From Epiperipatus broadwayi (Eukaryota > Onychophora > Udeonychophora > Euonychophora > Peripatidae), in assembly GCA_028023455.1 (NCBI GenBank), contig JAQFVV010006472.1, positions 779,501 to 843,500 of the forward strand: a DNA stretch of 64,000 bases. Reading direction: 5' to 3'. Of the stretch, positions 36,470-48,404 are shown in pieces. Both the position numbers and the translations under genes were made by a program. A model generated the notes under the pieces. The model ran no database searches. It saw nothing but the letters and a program-made list of their open reading frames with translations, and was not told where the DNA came from. Within the stretch, counting starts at the first letter, position 1; each line of letters begins with the position of its first letter.

Positions 36470-37389
36470 TTTTCAGTTATATTCTAATGCCTTTTAAGAA
36501 TCTCTAGAGCTTTCCTTAGCAGTCTCTGATAATATTGTTTAACTTTTTTCTAGAATATGTGTGTTATTAAAATTAATGTCATGGTTAGTTAATTTAATAT
36601 GTGCCTGCATGTCTGGCGAATTAGATTTTTCTCTAACTACCAAAATGTGTTCTTCATCTCATATGTTTTTTTTTTAAGTGTCATAGCATCAACCGGGACG
36701 CGAACCTGCAACCCGGGCAACTGCCTGCAAGTGCAAGGCAGTCGCGCTGACCTCTCGACCACCAATGCAAGACCATATGTTTATTTTACAATTCATCTGT
36801 CCAATATATAAATGCAAACAAACTCCATGTGGAATTTCCTTTGATCTTTAGGGCGTGGAAATACTTCATTAATTTTTTTAATTGTAGTATAAATTGTGTG
36901 GATATTATTTTTCTTTACAACATTACCAATTTTATCAGTTACTTCCTTTATACACATATGGCAGAACAGTCTTAATTTTTGAGTCTCAAAATCTTTTTTC
37001 TTATTATATATTTAAAAAAAAAACCCAATTAATGATCCTGTGATCAAAACCATTATGAAGGAGCATGTTTTTAATAGCATAGAAGATATCTTGGTGAAAA
37101 TGGTTGTCATCAGAAAGTCTCTTAGTTCTTTCTAACAATGTCTTTGCCACTGAAAATAATTGTGCTGGATAGTGATGAGAAGAAAAATGTTGATATCTCT
37201 TAGTGTATATTTGCTTTCTATATATACCATGGGATAAAGAACCATCCTTTTTTTTTCAATTAAAACATTTAAGAATGGAAGTTGGTTATTATTTTCTACT
37301 TCCATAGAAAATTTGATGTTGTTGTGAATCTTATATTTTAAGAAAGAAAAAGATTTGAGGAAAGTACTTGTTATTGTACTGAAATAAAT
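36470..37389 (-). pseudogene. Penelope-like element: RT C-terminus and GIY-YIG remnant
   Basis: Read on the minus strand from 37389, the text gives NQLPFLNVLIEKK, then after a frameshift in an A-run SHGIYRKQIYTKRYQHF, SHHYPAQLFSVAKTLLERT, HNGFDHRIINW, and further on LPYVYKG, KKNNIHTI and PKDQRKFHMEF. This order (LPFLDV, VYRK-THT-RY, HHP-x-V-x-TLL-RA, NGY, LPYV, KD) is the end of the PLE reverse transcriptase and its connector. After the SINE at 36669-36773 come degraded GIY-YIG pieces (NHDINFNNTHIL). Several frameshifts and stops make it dead. The RT palm with the YADD-like catalytic site is not visible upstream, where (AT)n begins, so the copy is 5' truncated. Confidence 0.85.
36669..36773 (-). 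mobile_element. Very short tRNA-derived SINE, copy 2, inside the PLE
   Basis: Better preserved than copy 1: minus-strand A-box TGGTCGAGAGG and B-box GGTTCGCGTCC, same start (GTCTTGCATTGG) and same end (GATGCTATGACACTT followed by about ten A). The duplication CATATGTTT flanks it at 36660-36668 and 36774-36782. It interrupts the GIY-YIG part of the PLE, so it inserted later. The frame at 36599-36811 runs through it by chance. Confidence 0.85.
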
Positions 37390-37463
37390 TTAGCTATTAT
37401 ATTTTTATTATATGGAAGCTCTTAGAAATAATACTATAAATTCATTTATCTGTGAGAATATCA

Positions 37464-37464
<1 letters not shown>

Positions 37465-37527
<63 letters not shown>
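37465..37527. repeat. (AT)n microsatellite
   Basis: About 31 AT units just upstream (minus sense) of the PLE remnant. It ends in GGAGGTGGGGGG. Confidence 0.95.
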
Positions 37528-37529
<2 letters not shown>

Positions 37530-39300
37530 AGGTGGGGGGGATTGAAAATGACTTCACAAATATTTCTCTGGCATCAATCCTATCAAACCTTTTTAAATAA
37601 TAAATCTTTAAATTCATTAGACAATGCAAATGCCAGTGGGAAAAGCATTAAACAAGTAATAAAATTAATCAGGTAAGTACTACTAATCAAACTTTGTAAA
37701 ACAAAATATGAACCAGGGAATAAGTTAATTATAAATCAGACAATAAGTTAGTTAAATTCTCTGAAAATATATTTTCCAACTTTCTCATATCGTTCACAAA
37801 AATCCTTTAGATTATAAATTGAAAATGTTTCCAGTGGATATTTTTTATTATCTGAACCTACAATTAAGCATTTTGTCATATTAGCTTAAAGAAAAGACAA
37901 TGTGTTATTTAAAAAAATAATCGAATTTTTTTTTGTTAGGAATTCATAAGAAATTCGAGCTTTGGAAATAACAGAGCTAAACACGAATCCAGGTATCTTG
38001 AGTTTTCGAATCTATCGCTAACCAGCGCATCAAATCATGCAAGACGGCGGGTTTAAATCTAGATATATTTGTGGTATAATAAAAGAATAAAATAAAATAA
38101 TGTACAATATTTAACAAAATTATAACATATCCAATCAGTATTGCTTCTGTTGGCAATAAAATATATTCACTTTATCTTAATACAAGAAGGAGACAATGTC
38201 TTATTCTTAAGAAACAAAACTTTAATTTCCAATTAGCCAAACTTTAAGATATAAAATGATAAATTATATCTGGAAAAAATAAAAAGATCCGTATTAAAAT
38301 TATCTTTTAAGATAAGAAGCTTAATATTTATTTATGAGTCAATGTAATTAAAATATTTTGTTTCCGTACAGACTATTAATAATTTCGTTTATTAAAACAA
38401 TAATATGTTAAATAGAAAGTACATTATTTCATAGAAAATATATGACTTATTAAAAATATTTTTTGAAAATAAAAGTGATAATTTGTACTTTTATTTAAAA
38501 ATTATTGTATTCTTTATCTTTTTTGGATCATTGTTTGTCAAAATTAAAATATTTATTATTCAGAGTTTATATATATACACACATATTATAATTTCAATAT
38601 TTTCATCTATAAAGTCCATAAAAATCTTTTAATTAATAAATATAAATATTTATGGAAAAAACTTGTTTGCTTGTGAAAATTATTTAATAAGTTATGGTCT
38701 TCCATTTTTTATATATATCATATATATATATGATGAGTCATAATATTTAAAATATTAAGCTAAAAGCTTCCACTTTCAACTTGAGTATCAATGAAATTGT
38801 GGCCAGTTCTTCCCAAGCTATTTATAGTTACATCCCTGAATTAATGCTTATGTTATATAATGGCCTAGTTTAGATATGCATCACGAAAATTTTTAAGTTA
38901 GTAACATATCTTGATTATAAGTTTGAATAAAAATATAACAGTGCATTTTGTACCTTAATGTTTAATCTTCAATGCTCTTCTGTCCAACATGAAAACTTAT
39001 AAGCCCCTTGAAAATATTCTTGTGACTTAGGTCATTTCAAGTAAGATTCATTGAAACTTTTTTCTCAATTAAAAACCTTTAATGTGAGCATATTGTTTCA
39101 TTGAGGGTTATTTCATGTCATAAGTCTTGATGCAGATATACTAGTGCTTTAAAATTTTTGTGGTGAATAGCTAACCTATAATGCTATATAAAACATGCAT
39201 TGATTTAAGGATAGTACTGCAGGAATCTTGGAGGGAGAATAACCCACCAATCACATTGTCACTGGGAGACATGCTGTAAATCAAACAAAAATACTATTAT
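37528..39300. other. AT-rich DNA, nothing firm
   Basis: The patch at 37925-38065 keeps unusual CpG content and has weak tRNA-like boxes on the minus strand, too poor to call. The remainder shows no structure. Confidence 0.45.
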
Positions 39301-39302
39301 AG

Positions 39303-39536
39303 AAGCAAAATTCTCCATATAGTAGCACCACTCAGTGCAAGCCAGAGTAATCAATTGATGCAGGAGGATTTTTGCATAAAATTCCATCTAGTGAGTGGGC
39401 ACTAGGTAGCATTTTATGCACAAACCTTCCTGCATCCATTGATTATTCTGGCTTGCAACTAAATGCCACTAATGTGTAGATAGTTTTGACTTTGTGAAAA
39501 ACAGCTTGTGTAAGCATAAGGAATGGTGATCATGTG
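39303..39536. mobile_element. Second copy of the 12.9-kb palindromic element
   Basis: It has the same left end (GCAAAATTCTCCATATAGTAG), the same inverted CCACTCAGTGC and GATTATTCTGGCTTGCA blocks, and the same non-palindromic tail (AAGCATAAGGAATGGTGATC). Flanks share TTATAGAA on both sides, a possible but weaker target duplication. Confidence 0.7.
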
Positions 39537-40058
39537 ATGTTTTATAGAAAAATAGATGGCATGATTTCAGCTTCCAATTTCCAGTTTTAAATGATTGTTT
39601 CTGTAATTTCATCATAATTGAAGTTATCTAGATAAATTTATAAAAAAATTTTATATTACATTTTCTATATTTACATTTGCAAAGTTTGGTAAATGTGTGT
39701 ATACAAACAGACACACAAAGAGGACCCACGAGCTTAGTTAATTAGAGCATTTCACAGCTGTAACTATAACCTGGATTTCCATATCTAGATATAGCCTAAA
39801 AATATTTTTAAGTTATAAGCAAACTATAAATTTTTTAAAGGAACATATATCCAAGTCAACTCTTCATCCAATTATTAATTAGTAATTTGAATAACTTAAG
39901 GAACTTAATTAGATAGTAATATAAAAAGAGAAAAACTATAGACTTTTTTTAGCCTGTAATTTGTCTAGTGAGTTTTTATTTTTTTCTAAACTGTTTTTAT
40001 ATTCATATTTATTAGGAAGTGTTTTTCTTTATAGTAAACAATTTAAAGACTGTTTTAT
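39537..40058. other. AT-rich spacer
   Basis: Nothing supportable seen. Confidence 0.5.

Positions 40059-40120
<62 letters not shown>
40059..40120. repeat. (AT)n, left part of a tract split by an LTR element
   Basis: About 31 AT units that run directly into the LTR element. The tract resumes at 48407 on its other side. Confidence 0.95.
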
Positions 40121-40123
<3 letters not shown>

Positions 40124-42421
40124 AACCAGACCCCGATACGACCCCTTTATTACCTGGTTGTAACAATTTCCTGATGAGCATGTTGCAGGAAGGAACTATT
40201 GATCGGCAGTCCGCAATGCAGATATTAAGCCCCCCCCACAGCGATATTTCCACTCATCAGAGGATGTAGCACCATAGAGACTGGAAGCATCTAGACATTT
40301 CTGTGTTTGTTTTTCCAAATGGTGCCACTAGAGTTCCATCTCACTACAACCTGACTTACTTAGGTCTACTTATGTCAGACATAGCTCAGGAGGCATGAGA
40401 TTCTCATGAACAAGTGCACTGAATGACAAGTGATGCAATAATAAAAATAGAATTGAACAACTCGATAACTAAAATTAATTTTAAGTAACAATTTTATTTA
40501 ACAAATTAATTTTCAAGTCCTTCTAATAAAGTTCCTTCATATCCATGCAATGACTCATTTTCAATTCATTTATGAAAAGGTTAGAAGCAGTTTATTGATC
40601 AATAGTTCATTTACAAGTCCTTCTAATAAATTTCATCCTTCATTTCAAATGGTTTATTTTGATTTATCTTAGGTAAAGAATTCAAAGGGTCTTTTATCAA
40701 GTAGACGTCTACCAATACTGCATGAATATTTTTCCACTCTTTATTCCATATCTGTACATCCTTTTTAGGTAGGTAATTCCAGATCTGTAAGATTGCTATA
40801 ATTCAGTCAAGTATCAATGTACATTGGTGCTCATAAGTTTCATTATTTTCTTTGTATACAATCAAGATGCATGTAATCATTTGTGATTTTTATAGTACTT
40901 CATTATTTTATTTCATTTATCAAAACAGGTAATACGAACAATTCTGGGTTTGTGGACTATTCATAATCCAGTCAGTGTAAATGTGCATCTATGTGCATAA
41001 GTTTCATTATTTTCTTCACATAATACCAATATGCAGATAAGCATTTATAATCCATATAGTATTTCATTATTTTATTTATATACCATAGAGATGCCTGTAA
41101 GCATTTGTAATTTTTATTTAGTGATATAGCATAACCATTATTATTTGGTCTGCCACTGATGTATATTTCTTCATATAAGCTGATCAGCAGCTGTATTTAT
41201 TTATTAGCCACTTAGAGTTATATGTAATAGCTCAGTATTTCTGGCTCTTCTAGGTATACTTATTTGTAAATCAATAATATCAATCATTATAAGTATTCAT
41301 TTTTTTTTAGTTTATTTTAATTCAAATGTATCTGTAGACGAGAAGTCAATCCTTATTAAAAATGCATTTTGATTATAGGTATTTTAGTATTTATAATTTA
41401 TCTTTAATAAAACATATTTCCATAGCTAAATTTATTCATAATTTTCTCTTTTTTTAAGATGTGTTTTTATCTTTTATAAACAAATATAAATATTGAAAAA
41501 ATATAAAATCATTACCTTCATTTTTATCCAGCTGTTTCCTTCATATCCATGATGTGACTGCATTAAAAAGGGCACATTGATTTCAGCTGAATGGCATTAT
41601 TTACTTTCTATGATGTTTATCCAGGCAAATCTTGGAGAAACATGGCTTGGAATGAAGAGAAAAAGCTGTTGTCATTTAGCCTTTCATCATTATAATTTCC
41701 TTAATAATGTTTTCTTTTTCCATTATTAATAGTGGCTGTAAAGGTTATATTCCAAGGTGACAAAAATCAGAGTTAAATAATACTTAAATAAGAATTTTAA
41801 CTTTTTAATTCTTCACTTTTCTTACTATCTTTTTCAAAAAATCTTTCAAAAAACATCTTCTTTAAACATGCACTTTAAAAATCTTTTTTTTTAATTTCAT
41901 TCTGAACTTCCAACTCAACTATTTATATTCTGACCTCTTGATTGATTAAGCAGCTCAGCCCACTGTATTTTGTTTGACCCACAGCTCTCATTTAAGCCCG
42001 AGTGCTTTTTTCTTCTTAAGGATTGGACAATATTTTTCACAAGACAGATAATGAATCACCAGAATTATGCCATGTTTTCCAATTTATTAAGACTGCCTCA
42101 AGCTATTATCACACTTTATATGACAACATCATTCCAAAAATTAAAAATGTAATATTTTTAATAAATGCCAGCTTTAAATAAATACAAGTGATATATTTAA
42201 ATTATAATCTAAAATTATGAAATCAATAATGGTTTCATTTTATTTTTTTCTCAGTTATAAGAAAATAATGATTTTCTTGTAAAGTTATAAACTAAACTTT
42301 TTGCTATATTTTTCTAGAAAAAAATATAATATTGACATTTTTTATACATTTGCCATTTTTAAGGTGGGAGGGTAAATAGCTTTTAGAATAAATACACACG
42401 TGAAACAGCATTCTTGTTTCA
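40121..42421 (-). repeat. 3' LTR (2.3 kb)
   Basis: On the plus strand it starts TGTAACCAGACCCCG and ends TCTTGTTTCA. Internally it carries diverged ~80-90-bp sub-repeats around CATAAGTTTCATTATTTTC and GCATTTGTAATTTTTAT (40840-41120). A frame at 41970-42152 is not a gene. Confidence 0.88.
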
Positions 42422-42433
42422 TTACCCCCCACC
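42422..42433 (-). promoter_or_regulatory. Polypurine tract
   Basis: The minus strand reads GGTGGGGGGTAA directly before the 3' LTR, the expected primer for plus-strand DNA synthesis. Confidence 0.7.
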
Positions 42434-43270
42434 AAGTTTTGGGATAAAATCACCTGGAAGTACGATTTTATTCCACATAATATACACGTCATTTCTCTTT
42501 ACTGGTTTTAAATTTGCTGATGAAATGGGTAAGATGAGCTAGAAGGTGAATACATAAACTATAGCCCCCAATGCCAGAGTAAGTAGATGGCCAAGCACAA
42601 ACTACCAGTACACACTGCCCCATGATGTCATGAGAAAATATCTTTTTTAAGCACTACCTCTCTTGTACCTAGAAGGATCATCCAACTAAGAGTAGGAGCC
42701 AGAAAAAAAATGGCATTCAGTCAATCCTGCTCAGTTTCTGTGAATCTTAAGGGCTTATTCATTTGGTCTATTCATGAGACCAAGGTCTATTCATGAGACC
42801 TATATAAACACTGCTGGACTACCCTGGGAGCTCAATATCTAGGTCTAGACAGTGCCAAGCATATACTTCAGAGCATCATGAATACAATGCATCCAAGCAG
42901 TTTCACTCAACGATCCACCCACCCCAACAAGAAAAACACAAATTCACACATCACCTCTACCCCGCTCATATACCACTTCCATCAACTACCTTATCTTCAT
43001 TGTTTTAAGGTATAACTACATCCAGATTTGGGAGACTGAGGATCATGATCATTTCTCCAATAATAATTTTTCATGTCTGGAGGTGATGGACTCCTCTTGT
43101 CTTTGGTTGTTTTTCAGGCCAGATATCATCATGGTTGCTTGCTTTTTTATCCACACTTCTCTGCAGCTCATCACTACTGTGTGATTTTTTTATGATATGA
43201 ATCTAATATGGGCTTTGTATTTCACCTGTTAAATTTTTTCTTCTTCTCTTCCATGGTGGTGCTTCATTTC
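42434..43270 (-). other. Non-coding interior of the LTR element
   Basis: Less AT-rich than its surroundings. It contains a 17-bp direct repeat (GGTCTATTCATGAGACC twice, 42767-42802), itself partly palindromic. No pol-like frame. Confidence 0.5.
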
Positions 43271-44493
43271 TTTATTGATGATACCATGGTGATGGGTCAT
43301 AGTTGTTATATTTTTGAGGAGGCATTTCCCTTTTGAATCTGATGACTCCTATTCTAGGCCCATCATCTCCTTTATGAGAAGGTTTGTTTTGTGGTTGCTT
43401 TGCTCCTCCTTCCTTGGTTGCTGATGCACTGCAGGTATCATAGGCTGTTTATAGTTCAGCAACCTGCTCAATAGATCGATGATCAGTCCCAATCTTCATT
43501 CTTTCTACATAACTTGAGAAGCTGTGCCATATCAATCTAATAATCTGGAGTTCAGATAGGGGTTCAGATGTCACGGCTCTTAACCTGGCCACCTCTTCTA
43601 AAGAAGGGTGTATAAGGCTCTCAAGGTGGACATTTTTTTCTGGGACACCTTGTATTTAATCCCCTCCTGATAATCATCACTCCAGTAATAACTTATTAGT
43701 GCTCTTTTAAAATCCTCAAAGTTTGTAGGTTGGGTGAACAGTGAATCCCACCATGCTTGCACTGCACCTTGGAAATGACTACATGCTATTTCCAGTTTTG
43801 CCTCTTCTGTCAATACATTAATACTAAAGTACATCTCCAAAATATTCTATAGGTGCTTCATTACAGCTCCCTGAAAAAGTTCTGATTTTTAAGAATTGAT
43901 TTACAATTCCAGATATCTGGTTAGTTATAGGGACATCATGACTAACTTGATGATTCTCTTTTTGACTTTCTTTTGGGATGCTTTCTGCCTTTCCTTGTTT
44001 AGGCAAGATATTGCTGTTTTTTTATTTTTATCTCTTTCATCTGGGTGGTCAATATATCCACATTTTCCTGCATGGATTCTTGTTATTTTTGTATCCATGA
44101 CCTCGCATATCTGGGTCATTTTGACTTCTTGCTCTATTAATGAGCCTTTTACTTCCTCCATCACTTCCTCCTTAATTTTCAATATTTTGTTAGTCATTTG
44201 TTTTATTAACTGGCTGAACTTTTCATTTTGGCTTTTGGTTATTTCTCTGATTTGTTCTTTTAATTCTCTTTTGTCTTCTTCCCTCTCTTCTCTATGTTCT
44301 TTTTTATCTTCCTCTCTTTTCTTGTTGTCTTCTTCTCTTTTTTATCTCTTTTCTTGTTATTTTCCTTTATCATTTCCATTAACTGGGCTAACATGGACAT
44401 CTCACCTGTTATCTGTGACTGCTTTTCATCATTTGCTTTGACTTTTTTTTTATCTTCTTCCTCAGGAAGATTTTCTATACTTTCTGTAATCAT
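43271..44493 (-). pseudogene. Broken retrotransposon gag
   Basis: Minus-strand frames in succession: a Lys/Glu-rich N-terminal segment (44493-44260, with MLAQLMEMIKENNKK), a middle segment (44197-43824), and a capsid-like segment (43840-43598) with HFQGAVQAWWDSLF, NFEDFKRALISYYW and GIKYKVSQKKMS. The A-WW-L followed by F-DFKRAL spacing is typical of the Retrotrans_gag family (structural protein that packages element RNA). A basic, Pro/Gln-rich tail continues to 43271 with a stop. I saw no CCHC zinc knuckle. At least three frame changes and stops make it inactive. Long plus-strand frames opposite it (43896-44599) are mirrors of the purine-rich coding strand. Confidence 0.75.
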
Positions 44494-44851
44494 GTTTTTT
44501 TTTGTTTTTCATCTGGTTACCATCAATATTTTTTTTTTAATTTTATTTGAACTTTTTTATTTTGATTTTGATAAGCTTCTCTCTCCATCCATACCATGAT
44601 TTAACTCCATATTCTTTGAAATGCCTGTTTTATTCTTTAACTATCATTTATGCCATTCATTTTTATGTTCTTTTTCTTTTTTTCACCCTTTTTGAATAAA
44701 TCACATCATTGCATCACATGCACTGTTCAACATCACAGAAGTGTGATCTGCTTATGCCTTTTCCATTTTTTCTTTTTCTTATTACTCATTTCTAGCTGTT
44801 TTATGCCTATGGATAGGCTATCTATATAAGGCCTCACAGTAGGGTGACAAA
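44494..44851 (-). other. 5' untranslated leader of the LTR element
   Basis: Lies between the 5' LTR and gag. The minus strand directly after the LTR reads TTTGTCACCCTACTG, which lacks the usual TGG of a primer-binding site, so the site is mutated or offset. Confidence 0.45.
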
Positions 44852-45767
44852 TGTAACCGAACCTGGATACGACCCCTTTATTACTTCCTTTGTAACAATT
44901 TCCTGATGAGCATGTTGCAGGAAGGAACAATCGATTGACATTCCCCAATGCAAATGTTAATCCCCCCCTACAATATTTTCTGCTTATCAGAGGATGTAGT
45001 ACCATAGAGACTGGAAGCATCTAGACATTTCTGTGTTTGCTTTTCTAACGGCACCACTAGATTCCATCTCACTACAACCTGACTTACATCTAGTTATGCC
45101 AGGCATAGCTCAGGAGGAACGAGATTCTCATGAACAAGTGCACTGAATGACAAGTGATGCAATAAAAAAATAGAATTGAACAACTGGATAACTAAAATTA
45201 ATTTTAAGTAACAACAATTTTATTTAACAAATTAATTTGCATGTCCTTCTAATAAAGTTCCTTCATATCCATGTGATGACTGATTTTCAGTTCATTTATG
45301 AAAAGGTTAGAAGCAGTTTATTGATCAATAGTTCATTTACAAGTCCTCCTAATAAAGTTTATCCTTCATTTTAAATGAAGGCTCATTTTGATTTATCTTA
45401 GGTAAAGAATTCAAAGGGTCTTTTATCAAGTAGATGTCTACCAATACTGCATGAATATTTTTCCACTCTTTATTCCATATTTGTACATCCTTTTTAGGTA
45501 GGTAAATAGGTAAGATGAGCTATTCCAGATCTCTAAGGTTTCTATAATTCAGTCAAGTATCAATGTACATTGGTGCTCATAAGTTTCATTATTTTCTTTG
45601 TATACAATCGAGATGCATGTAAGCATTTGTATTTTTTATAGTACTTCATTATTTTGTTTAATTTATCAAAGCAGGTAATGTGAACAATTCTGGGTTTGTT
45701 GACTATTCATAATCCAGTCAGTGTAAATGTGCATCTATGTGCATAAGTTTCATTACTTTCTTCACAT

Positions 45768-46993
45768 AATACCAAGGTGCTTGTCTTATAGCTAAAGATG
45801 CCATTTGATGGCACCATTTTCATGCTAAAACTATAAAATATGAACATTCATGGGCCGTTGATTTTAATAATTTTTCAGTGCTTATTTGTAATGCAAAAAT
45901 AAAAACAAAACAAAATCGACTTTTTTAAATATTATTTTTTATTAACATATACAATTTAAATGATAATAATAAATGTAAAATAAAATCAACAACTTACAAT
46001 TTGATTCGTGTTTTTTATATTGTATACTTTATAAATTGTGTTATGGCTTTTTTTTTATCAATTTTCTATAGGATATTTTTTTACTTGGGTTACGGCTTTT
46101 TTTTATCAATTTTCTATCGGATATTTTTTTACTTGTGTTACGACTTTTTTTGTTGTTGTTTAACTAAAAAATAATAATTGTAATAAAAGTAAAAGTTGTT
46201 ACGGTTAGATTTAGGGTTAGTTTTAGGGTTAGTTTAGGGTTAGTTTTAGGGTTAGGGTTAGTTTTAGGGTTAGTGTTCTGTTGTTTGAAATGCTAAAATA
46301 AAAAAATTCAAAATCGTAACCGTACTCGGACAAAAGAAAGAAACTAAAACTTTTTTAAACAACAACAAACACATACAAATGTCTTCTTTACTTATTAAAC
46401 ATGTTTATAATATTTGCTTTTTATGAAATTTAGAAAAAAAACCTGTATATTTGGACTTTTCTTACTGGATATTTTTTTTCATACTGCTTTTTTTTACTTC
46501 AAAAATATACAGATGGTAGAATCTTCTTTGTCTTATGGAATGTTACTAACAGTAGATTACTTGACACATTACCTAATTGCAACTCAATAAAAACATAGAT
46601 ATTTATCATTTTCCCAAATAAAAGTTCAATACAGTACGTTGTAAAAAGTCTTATAATTACTGCTTTAAAAAATCTGAACATTTCAATAGTTTAAAATGAA
46701 AAAAATCCAATGAAAACAACATTTCAATACAATTCAAATACAAACTCTCTCATCAAGCTGTAATTATTTTATAAATTGTGCAAATTCAGAAAATGTATTT
46801 GCTGCTATGTTACATACATGTTGTACTGCGATGCGACATAGCGGCCTGCTTTCTGTAGCACAACAAAAAAGTTGTGTTATAGAAAACATGGATTCAAACA
46901 TGTCAGCCATGGAAACAGCATTTTTATGTGTTTTGGCACAAAAACCATGCCATAGAGTGGCATCTTTAGCTAAAAGATGAGTAACAATACCAA
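45768..46993. mobile_element. TIR element nested in the 5' LTR, 8-bp TSD
   Basis: AATACCAA flanks a 1210-bp insert (45768-45775 and 46986-46993), and the other LTR has this sequence once at the same place, which proves the insertion. Imperfect inverted ends share TAGCTAAAGATGCCA, and each end also has its own small hairpin (TGCCATTTGATGGCA and TGCCATAGAGTGGCA). The tips start GGTGC/GTTAC, not the CA of typical hAT elements, so the superfamily is open (hAT-like by target size). No transposase. The interior has a ~65-bp tandem motif (TTTTTATCAATTTTCTAT, 46050-46150) and the telomere-like block below. Confidence 0.85.
46205..46273 (+). repeat. Interrupted TTAGGG telomere-like repeats
   Basis: Seven TTAGGG cores are spaced by TTAG or TTAGTT variants, including TTAGGGTTAG blocks. 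This is inside the nested element and far from any array of pure telomere repeats, so it is interstitial. Confidence 0.85.
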
Positions 46994-48404
46994 TATGCAG
47001 GTAAGCATTTATAATCCATATAGTAATTCATTATTTTATTTATATACCATCGAGATGTCTGTAAGCATTTGTAATTTTTATTTAGTGATATAGCATAACC
47101 ATTATTATTTGGTCTGCCACAGATGTATATTTCTTCATAGATGTATATTTCTTCATATTAAGTTGATCAGCAGCTGTATTTATTTATTAGCCACTTAGAA
47201 TTACATGTAATAGCTCAGTATTTGTGGCTCTTTTAGGTATACTTATTTGTAAATCAATAATATCAATCATTATAAGTATTCTTTTTTTTTTAGTTTATTT
47301 TAATTCAAATGTATCTGTAGATAAGAAGACAATCCTTATTAAAAATGCATTTTGATTATAGATATTTTAGTATTTATAATTTATCTTTAATAAAACGTAT
47401 TTCCATAGCTAAATTTATTCATAATTTTCTTTTCTTTTTTTTAAAAAAGATGTTTTGTTTTACCTTTTATAACCACATATAAATATTGAAAAAATATAAA
47501 ATCATTACCTTCATTTTTATCCAGTTGTTTCCTTTATATCCATGATGTGACTGCATTAAAAAGGGGGCACTGATTTCAGCTGAATGGCACTATTTACTTT
47601 CTATGATATTAATCCAGGCAAATCTTGGAGAAACATGGCTTGGAATGAAGAGAGAAAGCTGTTGTCATTTAGCCTTTCATCATTATAATTTCCTTAATAA
47701 TGTTTTCTTTTTCCATTATTAACAGTTGCTGTAAAAGTTATATTCCAAGGTGACGAAAATCAGAGTTAAGTAACACAAATATTAACATTTTATTTCTTCA
47801 CTTTTCTTGCTATCTCTTTCAAAAAATCTTTCAAAAAAAATCTTCTTTAAACATACACTTTAAAAATCTTTTTTTAAAATTCCATTCTGAACTTTCAACT
47901 CAGCTATTTATATTCTGACCTCTTGATTGATTAAGCAGCTCAGCCGATTGTATTTTATTTGTCCCACAGCTCTCGTTTAAGCCCAAGTGCTTTTTTCTTC
48001 TTAAGGATTGGACAATAGTTTTCATGAAACAGATAATGAATCACCAGAATTAAGCCATGTTTTCCAATTTGTTAAGACTGTCTCAAGCTATTATCACACT
48101 TTATATAACAACATCATTCCAAAAATTAAAAATGTAATATTTTTAATAAATGCCAGCTTTAAATAAATATGAGTGATATATTTAAATTATAATCTAAAAT
48201 TATGAAATCAATAATAAAGGTTTCACTTTATTTTTTTCTCAGTTATAGAAAATAATGATTTTCTCGTAAAATCATAAACTAAACTTTTTGCTATATTTTC
48301 TAGAAAAAATATAAGATTGACTTTTTTATACATTTGCCATTTTTTAAGGTGGGGGGATAAATAGCTCTTAGAATAAATACACACGTGAAACAGTGTTCTT
48401 GTTT

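Noticed and set aside
37925-38065. tRNA-like remnant on the minus strand
   Set aside because: It has A-box and B-box lookalikes but no convincing cloverleaf, no tail and no target duplication.
43896-44599. Long plus-strand hydrophobic frames (Ser/Leu/Phe-rich)
   Set aside because: They mirror the purine-rich gag on the minus strand, which has recognisable capsid motifs.
46205-46273. True telomere or chromosome end
   Set aside because: The repeats are short and interrupted, and they lie inside a transposon nested in an LTR.
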